Source: HGM10836 sp045580645
Lineage (GTDB): Bacteria > Bacillota_I > Bacilli_A > RF39 > UBA660
Reading direction: 5' to 3'
Assembly: GCA_045580645.1 (NCBI GenBank)
Contig: JAZNOG010000075.1
Span: 1 to 17,901, forward strand
DNA: 17,901 bases
Shown: positions 1 to 6,855 of the stretch, piece by piece
How the letters are laid out: every line of letters begins with the position of its first letter
How positions within the stretch are numbered: the first letter of the stretch is position 1
Notes under the pieces: generated by a model
Databases searched by the model: none
Seen by the model: only the letters and a program-made list of their open reading frames with translations
Told to the model about the DNA's origin: nothing
Program-made: the position numbers and the translations under genes

Positions 1-23
1 AGGTACAGAAAGATTCTTCTTAT

Positions 24-917
24 ATGAATGAATATGAACAATGGCAGTTAAAAAAACTTAAAAAAGAAGTAAATGGAGGAGATGATAATCCTCCTGTAGA
101 AGACACAGATTTACCTTTTGAATGGATAGGAAGTGAAGTTACTGCAAATGAAGATATAAATACTAAAGAATTGAATTCTCTCTCTGAATTACTTTCAGAA
201 TATGAAAGTGCTGTAAATAGTGGGGAGACTCCTAAAACTACAAAAAAAGAAAAGTATGCCTATAATCCTAATACACAAAGATACAATGTAGTAGGATATG
301 AAGAAGTAGAAGACCCTAGATTAACTGCTTATAACTCTTTAGTTCAGAAATATGGAACTTCTGATATAAATGAACTAAAAACATTAATAAAAAAGGATGT
401 AAAAAAGGCAGCTACTTTAACTAGAGGAGCAAAACTTAATAGGTTAAATTCAGAAATACTTATGGATAAGTTATATCCACAATTGTTTGGAGGTATAGCA
501 GATTTAACAGATGCTACTGAAATTAAAAAAAGAATAAAAAAGACTAGTGATAATTCAGCTCCTACACAAGAGGAAATATCAAAGCTGTTTAGTGATAACA
601 GTACAAGTCTTGCTTACTATCCTAGCTCTAATACAGTTAGATTGATATCATCTAAATATGGTAATTATGATGTGGATATAGAAGCTGCATTTGGTAATAT
701 ACAAGTAAATTCTCCTTTTGGACCTACATCTTTGAGTAAGTATCTAAAATCAATATCGGAACTATGGCTTAATAGTGATGATTCTGAAGAAACTACTAAA
801 GGCTTTAATAATCTTTTAAGTGTAGGAATGGGAATTTTAAATGAGTATTATAATACAGGTACTCCAGAAGCATCTAGAACTTCTAGTAAAGCTAATATTT
901 GGAGTGGTAATGATTAA
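24..917 (+). CDS. Unrecognised phage protein, probably virion-associated; 5' end uncertain, may continue left of the window
   Basis: I do not recognise a family. The reading frame gives 297 residues from the ATG at 24, but it stays open to the left edge (frame VQKDSSY before the Met) and no Shine-Dalgarno-like sequence precedes that ATG, so it may be the end of a longer protein. What can be seen: a charged helical start (residues 1-16), an acidic and proline-containing linker (about 17-40), a lysine-rich patch followed by a YNPNTQRYNVVGYEEV strand-like segment (about 74-95), then a mostly helical region with many Lys and Asn residues. There is no cysteine, no signal peptide and no clear membrane segment. 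It stops with TAA only 8 bases before the giant plus-strand gene, so the two are almost certainly co-transcribed. From that position I infer a structural, cargo or assembly role in the late block of a crAss-like phage. Coding status is nearly certain; function is unknown. Confidence 0.85.
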   Translation: MNEYEQWQLKKLKKEVNGGDDNPPVEDTDLPFEWIGSEVTANEDINTKELNSLSELLSEYESAVNSGETPKTTKKEKYAYNPNTQRYNVVGYEEVEDPRLTAYNSLVQKYGTSDINELKTLIKKDVKKAATLTRGAKLNRLNSEILMDKLYPQLFGGIADLTDATEIKKRIKKTSDNSAPTQEEISKLFSDNSTSLAYYPSSNTVRLISSKYGNYDVDIEAAFGNIQVNSPFGPTSLSKYLKSISELWLNSDDSEETTKGFNNLLSVGMGILNEYYNTGTPEASRTSSKANIWSGND

Positions 918-925
918 GATTAAAT

Positions 926-3900
926 ATGGAAAGAGAGTTAAAAGACCCTAGAGTTGAAGGAATTAAAGGATTAAAAGGAATAAACATGCAAAAAGAGGAT
1001 AATGTATTATCCTCTTTTGCTAATATAAAGCTTCCTAAATATGGAAGCTTAATAAGGTCTTCTATTCCTTTATATAGTGCTATAAAACCTACTGAAGATG
1101 TAGGCACTGAAGAATATGGTACTAGTAGATATGACGATGAAATATCTACTATGGGAGAATTATCAGATATAAATGAAGCTAGAGCTAATATACAACCTTG
1201 GTATAATAAAATAGCAGCTGGTATAGCTAAAGGTACAGTATTAGCAGCTACTACTTTTGCTGATGGTATTGCAGGTAATATAGCAGGTGCTTTAAATGTA
1301 CTAGCTAATGCTGATGATATTGCTAATAGTGATAATCCTTTAAGAGAGCTAGGTAATCAGTTTATTAATAATCCAGTTAGTACTATACTTGCTCAGATAA
1401 ATGAAAGTATGGAAAGTATACTTCCTAATTACTATACTAAAGAAGAGCAAGAAGGACCTTGGACTGACCATATATTTTCAGCCAACTTTATAGGAGATAA
1501 GTTCCTAAAGAATATGGGATTCACTATAGGTGCTGCTTATAATGCTAGAGTTACAGCAGGTCTTATGTCTAAAGCTATGGGCCTTAAAGGAGTAAGAGAT
1601 GCTTTCAAAGGTGCAGTAACTACTGCTTCTGGAAAAACTCTTAATACTGCAAGTGAAATAGCAAAAGCATATAAATCTGGTGATGCTTTTATGGATGGAG
1701 TAAAGCTTACTGATGATTTAGGAAGAGCTGCTAAACAACTTAAAAATGTAGAGTGGCAACTTAAAACTATAGGTGCTGTAAACAGTGCTATGGGGGAAGG
1801 TAGAATTGAAGCTATTAATAATTCAAAGCAGTGGTTTGATTACAATAGTCAATTACTAGAAGATTATAAGAATAAGCAAGTAGAAAATATAGAAGCTCAA
1901 TTATGGGAAGAACATCCTGAATGGTTTGGTCTTGTTAATGTAGGAGATGGTAGACATGTCTCAATGATTGTTAATCCAGAAGGTCAAAAGGAATGGGAAA
2001 GAAGAAAGAGAGCTATTGAAGAACAGCATACAGAAGGTTTAAAGAAGTTAGCTGAAGATAGAGCTAATATGGCTAATGTTATATTTGGTGCTAATGTAGC
2101 ATTATTATCTGCTTCTAACTTATGGCAATATGGTAGATTTATATCTGGAGGATATAATACTGGAAGACAAGCTAAGAATCTAGTTAAAGGTACTGTAAAG
2201 AAAGGGTTTACTGCAAATAAAGATATAGCAAGAAGAGAATATTTGAGGGCTGCTACTAATCCATTTATTGAAATGAATGAAGAAATGTCACAAGCATTTA
2301 CTTCAGAAACAGCAGGTTTGAAATATGCTTCAGAAATAAATGATTTCTTTGGTGCAAAGATTAATCCAGATGCTGAAGAAGAAACGGCAGGATGGTTAAA
2401 TTCAATAGCTAAAGGTGCATCAAATACTTATGGTAACTTTGATAGATGGGAAGAGGGTTTCTTAGGATTCTTAACAGGTGCTCTAGGTATTCCTAAAATA
2501 GGATTCAGTAAAGATTCACAAGGTAGAAGAAGACCTTCTATATCTCTTGAAGGTGAATTATGGCAAGATATTCAAGATGCTAGAAATATAAGTAAAGAAG
2601 CTATTACTATAGCAGATGCTCTTAACAAAAGAGTACAATCTCCTGATTTTGTAAACTACTATCAAGGTACTATTAGACATAATAAATACCAGAATGATAT
2701 GGAAGCTGCATTAGATAAAGGAGATAACTTTGACTATAAGAATGCAGAACATTCACAGTTTGTAAGTGATGCTATTATGTTTGATAAGGCTGGAAGATTA
2801 CAGGACTTATATGATATGATAGATGAAGCAAGTAATGTGACTGTAGATGATGCTAATGACATTAGGTCTATGACTATAGATAAAGAAACAGGAAAGTCTT
2901 TATTTGAAGGAAAAACTGATGATGAAGTAATTAGTCATGTTAAGAAGCAAGCAGAAGATGCTAGAAAGAAACTTGATAGTTATGTTAAAATAAGTAATGA
3001 CTTAAAGACATTATATGGAGATAATATTTCTTCAGACCATCTAGAAGAACTTACTTGGATGATGACTCAAGTAGATGACTGGGAAGGTAGAACTAAAAGT
3101 ATTATCAATGATATACAGTCTACTATAGGTAGTAAAGCTAAAGAAATTAGTGATAGATTTGGAGTTGATGTAAATACAACATTAGGTAATCTTGAATGGA
3201 TGGTTAACCATTTAGCAGATGATAATAATGTAGTAGATGAAATCAATAAAATCATAGAGGATAAGAATATTCCTACAGAAGAGGGAAGAGCCAGAATCGA
3301 AGCTCTCATAAGAGAGAAAGAAATGGCTAGAGGACAAAGTGCTGTTAAATTAGGTGGAGCTATTCAACATATTAGAAAGAAGGCTAGACTAAAGAGAGAA
3401 GAACTTCAAAAGAGATATGATAGAATGTCTTCTAGGTTAGATTTACTTACAGAAGAAGATAGAGTAAATAAAGAAGAAGCAAGAGCTAACTATAAATCAG
3501 AAATAGAAAGACTTACTAAAGAAATGTATGAATTCTATACTGAAAATAGTCATTATGCTGACCTTAAATTGGATGATTTAAGAATACAAGCTATGGAAGC
3601 TTTTGATAGATTTGAGGAACAATCTGGAAGTTTATCTGAATCTCTTAAGGCTGTAGAAGATTATCTTTATAGAGAAGTAATACTTCCTTTATCTACTTTA
3701 GAAGGCAAAAGGGGACAAAGTACTTGGGAAAAGAATAGAGAAGCTATGGCTAGAAGAAGACACCAAGAGTTCTCTGAAAGTATGTTCTCTCAAATAGTAG
3801 CTCTTAAAGACATGCTTAATGCCGAGGAATATCAGACAATGGACCCTCTTAGTGTAAAGAAAATTTCTGAAAACTTAATAGACCTTATTAAGTTATATTC

Positions 3901-6811
3901 TGCTAGAAGTAAATTTATATCTAAATATACTCAATTGGCTGAAAATCCTGAGTTATTTACAGCTGAAGCTCAACAAGAAATTAACAATGTATTAAATAAC
4001 ATTCAAAATAAGGAAATAGATAAAGTTATTTCAAGTGTGTCAAACGCTACTACTATTAAGGAATTAAGAGAAGGATTATCTAGTATAGACCCTTCCCTTA
4101 GAGAAAATGTAATAAATAGATTACAGGAAAGTGAAAATGAAACCTTAAAGAATTTAGCTAATGACTACAAAGAATTAGAAGATTCTAGTAAAACTATAAT
4201 GGATATAATAGGAGGAAAAGCACAAACTCCTGAAACTATTAGTGCAGCTAATATAATTAATGATGCTTTAAATAGTGCTAATAATTTAGAAGAAGCTAAA
4301 TTAATTATCGTAGAAGGTATAAATAATGTAGATAAGCCTATAGCTGATGAATTATTGAGTATAATGGATGCTTATACAGACCATATGGAGTCAAAAGAAT
4401 CCACTAAAAAAGATAAGAGAAAAGCTAAAAAGAAAGTTAAGAAAAAAGGAGCTTTAGACGTAGCTACTGATGAAGATGGTATTCCTGATGCAGAAATGCT
4501 AGAGTCTTCAGAAGAGTCAGGAGGTATATTAGACAAAGCAGGAAAAGACACTGATACTCCTGATGCTTTACAAAGAGAAGAGGACAGACCTAAGAGAAAA
4601 GCTACTCCAGATGAATCTATAAAGGCTGCTAGTAAAGAAGATTTAGAGGATGTAACTAAAGGAAAATCTACATTACAAGGTGCAGAAAAAAATAAAGAAG
4701 ATTCAGATGCAGTTAAGAAGATTGCCGAAAGAGAATTAGAAAATAGAAAAAATCCTCCTATACACTCTGAAGATGATGATTCAAATGAAGGGAATTCAGA
4801 AACCAATGCTGTAACTAAACAGGATACATTAGCAAATTACTTAAGAAGTTGGGCAGTAACTCAATTTAATTTTAATGACTTAAAAAATAGAAGTACTAGA
4901 AGAGCAGTACAGTATAATGACCCAAGAGTTCCTAAATTAATTGAACTAGGAGCATTTGAGTTTGTTGATAGTGGAAGACTGGGAGATTTATTTAATAAAG
5001 ATAATAATATTCCTATTCATTATATAACTGTAGCTTCAGGACCTTTAAAGAATACTGTATTACTAGCTATAGAAGTAACAGATAATGTAGTACCAATAAA
5101 TGCTATTACAGCCCAAGATAACAAACAGTACCAAGTAGTTGGTACTCTAGGATTTAATAAGGATAATGCAGAATCTACTAGGTCTTATAATGAGTTAATA
5201 GACTACTTATCAGACGAAAGGGGGGACAATACTTCTGAATTTTTTGTATCAAGTATGACTAATAAAATTAGACATATATACAGCGGAAGAATGGTTAAGT
5301 CTACTGAAACTGACACTGTTAGACAAAGACCTCTTAAAGATATTCTTCATGGAGAAAAGCCTCACTTTGGTATTTACTATAAAGATGGAGATTTTAGAAC
5401 TCCTACTTTAGGAGACCAAGATGAAATAGTTCCTTTAAATCAAAATAATGATAATCCAAGAGAAGGTTCTATATGGTTAATGACAAAAGAGGCTGATGGT
5501 AGATACTATGCAAAAGCTGTAAAAGTAAGCAGGTTTAATAGTAGTTATGATTTGGAATCTAACAGAGAGTCTCCTTTAATACAGAGAATAATTGATGACC
5601 TCAGAGATATAGTAGACCCTAACAAATCAGATTATCAGAGAAGTCTTGCTAAATATGATTTGGAAGAGATATTATATTTTCCAGAAGGTATTACATTATT
5701 GTTTAATAAAACTAGTGATGATGAAGTTTCTATATCTATAGAAGGATTTGAAAATAATATAGGAGAAGGACTTGAAATAGATGAAAAAATAGAAGCCATT
5801 CTAGATGCTCTACAAAGTGATGATTTAGATTTAAGATTCCAAGTATCTATATCTAAATTAACAGATTCTGATTATGTAGAAGATTTATTGAATAGTAATA
5901 TACTTACTACAGATATAATTCAATTACATAATGTCAATGCCAGTTTTGATTTATATCTTCCTAATATGGAAACAGGTAAACCTATAGAAGACAGAAAACC
6001 TTCTAAGGGACATACTGGCGAAAGAGGAATAAATAGTGAAATATCTGGCGAAACTATTATACATAATGGAGAAACATATAGACTAACTAACGAAGGAGTA
6101 TACAAAGGTGATGAACAAATTACTGACCAAAACACTATTGACGAAGTTAAGTTTATAAGTAAAATTAAGGCAGGAACTATTAATCCTATAGAAGGTAATG
6201 ACAAATTATACTTAGGTGCTTACTCTACAGGTGAAAAGTTTGGTGTTATTAATTATAGAATAAAGACAGGAGAAGAACTTGAAGCTATGTTGGAAAAGGC
6301 TAGTAAGACAACTAAAAAGGCTGAAGTAGAAGATTTTAGAAGTGAATGGGAAAGAGTAAGTAGAGAAGAAAGTACTTTACCATATGAAACAGAAGAACCT
6401 TCTGAATCTTCAGAAGAGTCATTGTTTGAAAGAGTATCTAGAGAAGATTCTAAATTACCTTACGAAGTGGCTGGAGAAGAGGAAGAGGGTGATTCTAAAC
6501 CAAAAAGTATACTTGAAAGAGCTTCTAGAATAGAAGATAAAGAAGAATCTATGATGAAGAAAGGTCCTAGTTTAAGCAATTCCTTTAATCCTTCTAATAC
6601 TAGAAGTGCTGAAGAACTTAATACAGGAACAGAAACTTTTGAAACTTTAATCAGAGCTAATAGAAGTGTAGTAAGAGAACTAGGTTTTAAATCGGTTAGT
6701 GATTTAATGAATTTCATTAATGACCCTAACAATGATTTGCCTAACTTAGATACTATTAATAACCAAAAAGCATTTGATTCACTTATAGAGACTATTAAGA
6801 ACTGTAGATAA
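926..6811 (+). CDS. Giant 1961-residue putative internal/ejected virion protein of a crAss-like phage
   Basis: No catalytic motif is recognised; the virion role is inferred from composition and context. N-terminal third: Ala/Gly-rich hydrophobic stretches at about residues 95-131 (IAAGIAKGTVLAATTFADG onward), 197-220, 383-405 and 497-526 (EEGFLGFLTGALG), which look like membrane-inserting or amphipathic helices of ejection proteins. Middle, about 560-1150: helical, with a highly charged coiled coil near 797-870. About 1152-1295: disordered linker with a very basic patch (KKDKRKAKKKVKKK) followed by acidic Ser/Glu-rich sequence. About 1297-1790: beta-rich folded region. About 1808-1880: three degenerate ERVSREES-type repeats. 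A short helical tail follows. The only cysteine is residue 1960 of 1961. The start at 926 lies 8 bases after the previous stop but has no good ribosome site; Met21 at 986 has AAAAGGAA seven bases upstream and is a real alternative. The gene ends at the convergent terminator. Coding is certain; the functional class is tentative. Confidence 0.9.
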   Translation: MERELKDPRVEGIKGLKGINMQKEDNVLSSFANIKLPKYGSLIRSSIPLYSAIKPTEDVGTEEYGTSRYDDEISTMGELSDINEARANIQPWYNKIAAGIAKGTVLAATTFADGIAGNIAGALNVLANADDIANSDNPLRELGNQFINNPVSTILAQINESMESILPNYYTKEEQEGPWTDHIFSANFIGDKFLKNMGFTIGAAYNARVTAGLMSKAMGLKGVRDAFKGAVTTASGKTLNTASEIAKAYKSGDAFMDGVKLTDDLGRAAKQLKNVEWQLKTIGAVNSAMGEGRIEAINNSKQWFDYNSQLLEDYKNKQVENIEAQLWEEHPEWFGLVNVGDGRHVSMIVNPEGQKEWERRKRAIEEQHTEGLKKLAEDRANMANVIFGANVALLSASNLWQYGRFISGGYNTGRQAKNLVKGTVKKGFTANKDIARREYLRAATNPFIEMNEEMSQAFTSETAGLKYASEINDFFGAKINPDAEEETAGWLNSIAKGASNTYGNFDRWEEGFLGFLTGALGIPKIGFSKDSQGRRRPSISLEGELWQDIQDARNISKEAITIADALNKRVQSPDFVNYYQGTIRHNKYQNDMEAALDKGDNFDYKNAEHSQFVSDAIMFDKAGRLQDLYDMIDEASNVTVDDANDIRSMTIDKETGKSLFEGKTDDEVISHVKKQAEDARKKLDSYVKISNDLKTLYGDNISSDHLEELTWMMTQVDDWEGRTKSIINDIQSTIGSKAKEISDRFGVDVNTTLGNLEWMVNHLADDNNVVDEINKIIEDKNIPTEEGRARIEALIREKEMARGQSAVKLGGAIQHIRKKARLKREELQKRYDRMSSRLDLLTEEDRVNKEEARANYKSEIERLTKEMYEFYTENSHYADLKLDDLRIQAMEAFDRFEEQSGSLSESLKAVEDYLYREVILPLSTLEGKRGQSTWEKNREAMARRRHQEFSESMFSQIVALKDMLNAEEYQTMDPLSVKKISENLIDLIKLYSARSKFISKYTQLAENPELFTAEAQQEINNVLNNIQNKEIDKVISSVSNATTIKELREGLSSIDPSLRENVINRLQESENETLKNLANDYKELEDSSKTIMDIIGGKAQTPETISAANIINDALNSANNLEEAKLIIVEGINNVDKPIADELLSIMDAYTDHMESKESTKKDKRKAKKKVKKKGALDVATDEDGIPDAEMLESSEESGGILDKAGKDTDTPDALQREEDRPKRKATPDESIKAASKEDLEDVTKGKSTLQGAEKNKEDSDAVKKIAERELENRKNPPIHSEDDDSNEGNSETNAVTKQDTLANYLRSWAVTQFNFNDLKNRSTRRAVQYNDPRVPKLIELGAFEFVDSGRLGDLFNKDNNIPIHYITVASGPLKNTVLLAIEVTDNVVPINAITAQDNKQYQVVGTLGFNKDNAESTRSYNELIDYLSDERGDNTSEFFVSSMTNKIRHIYSGRMVKSTETDTVRQRPLKDILHGEKPHFGIYYKDGDFRTPTLGDQDEIVPLNQNNDNPREGSIWLMTKEADGRYYAKAVKVSRFNSSYDLESNRESPLIQRIIDDLRDIVDPNKSDYQRSLAKYDLEEILYFPEGITLLFNKTSDDEVSISIEGFENNIGEGLEIDEKIEAILDALQSDDLDLRFQVSISKLTDSDYVEDLLNSNILTTDIIQLHNVNASFDLYLPNMETGKPIEDRKPSKGHTGERGINSEISGETIIHNGETYRLTNEGVYKGDEQITDQNTIDEVKFISKIKAGTINPIEGNDKLYLGAYSTGEKFGVINYRIKTGEELEAMLEKASKTTKKAEVEDFRSEWERVSREESTLPYETEEPSESSEESLFERVSREDSKLPYEVAGEEEEGDSKPKSILERASRIEDKEESMMKKGPSLSNSFNPSNTRSAEELNTGTETFETLIRANRSVVRELGFKSVSDLMNFINDPNNDLPNLDTINNQKAFDSLIETIKNCR
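973..988 (+). promoter_or_regulatory. Shine-Dalgarno-like site and ATG offering an alternative start (Met21)
   Basis: AAAAGGAA at 973-980 stands seven bases before the in-frame ATG at 986-988. The upstream ATG at 926 has no comparable purine-rich site at normal distance. Bacteroidales and their phages often lack Shine-Dalgarno sites, so this does not settle the start, but it makes a 1941-residue product starting at 986 plausible. The G of this ATG can pair into the hairpin that begins immediately after it. Confidence 0.4.
988..1020 (+). promoter_or_regulatory. Terminator-like perfect inverted repeat inside the start of the giant plus-strand gene
   Basis: AAAAGAGGATAAT at 991-1003 is the exact reverse complement of ATTATCCTCTTTT at 1006-1018. 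As RNA it folds as 12 pairs with a four-base loop. Two further G-C pairs (988/1020 and 989/1019) are possible if A990 is bulged, which would bury the G of the ATG at 986-988. The arms carry an A-run on the left and a T-run on the right, and the arm sequence resembles that of the intergenic terminator at 6814-6851 (AAAAAGAGAGGATAG). It lies in coding sequence, residues about 22-31 counted from the ATG at 926. Possible roles are attenuation, translation control, or a relic terminator; none is proven. Confidence 0.6.
1028..1050 (+). promoter_or_regulatory. Second hairpin in the 5' coding end of the giant plus-strand gene
   Basis: AAGCTTCC at 1028-1035 pairs perfectly with GGAAGCTT at 1043-1050 around a seven-base AT loop. 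It begins 10 bases after the preceding inverted repeat. Alone, an 8-pair stem could be chance in a sequence of this length; the interest is that it stands directly next to the stronger hairpin. No T-run follows, so it is not a terminator by itself. Confidence 0.4.
6350..6556 (+). repeat. In-frame degenerate tandem repeat coding ERVSREESTLPYE-like units
   Basis: Three units start at 6350, 6428 and 6515 (residues 1809, 1835 and 1864 counted from the ATG at 926). They read ERVSREESTLPYE, ERVSREDSKLPYE and ERASRIEDKEES, and are separated by acidic Ser/Glu-rich spacers. The first two are close at both protein and DNA level, the third has decayed. Periods are 78 and 87 bases. The units look like short linear motifs in a flexible acidic tail, perhaps a docking site for another virion protein; that role is inference. 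Confidence 0.65.
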
Positions 6812-6813
6812 GA

Positions 6814-6851
6814 AAAAAAGAGAGGATAGTGAAAACTACCCTCTCTTTTTT
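6814..6851. terminator. Bidirectional rho-independent terminator between convergent giant genes
   Basis: AAAAAGAGAGGATAG at 6815-6829 pairs with CTACCCTCTCTTTTT at 6836-6850, with one A/C mismatch and a six-base loop TGAAAA; 6814/6851 adds one more A-T pair. The stem is followed by a T-run on the plus strand and, because the left arm starts with an A-run, also on the minus strand. It occupies almost the whole 44-base gap between the stop at 6811 (plus) and the stop at 6856 (minus), exactly where a shared terminator for two convergent operons is expected. Confidence 0.9.
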
Positions 6852-6855
6852 GTTA

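Noticed and set aside
988..1050. Hairpin promoters for the virion RNA polymerase, as in phage N4
   Set aside because: N4 promoters have short stems with three-base loops upstream of early genes; these stems are longer, lie inside late-type coding sequence and share no clear common sequence.
892..1107. Minus-strand 71-residue frame over the gene junction and hairpins
   Set aside because: Antisense to two well-supported plus genes; the low-complexity translation is explained by the opposite strand.
1151..1153. Met76 as the true start of the giant plus-strand gene, with the hairpins as an intergenic terminator
   Set aside because: No ribosome site precedes it, and the residues between the hairpins and Met76 (IKLPKYGSLIRSS, EEYGTSRYDDE) look like ordinary coding sequence with the same codon use as the rest.
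4372..4806. 144-residue minus-strand reading frame
   Set aside because: It is antisense to the charged Ser/Glu/Lys-rich linker of the 1961-residue gene; its Ser/Phe/Leu-rich translation is the mirror of that bias, and it has no ribosome site or family resemblance.
5127..5146. 8-pair hairpin AGTACCAA/TTGGTACT with a four-base loop
   Set aside because: Several perfect 8-pair stems are expected by chance in 18 kb of this composition, and this one is mid-gene with no neighbour stem or T-run.
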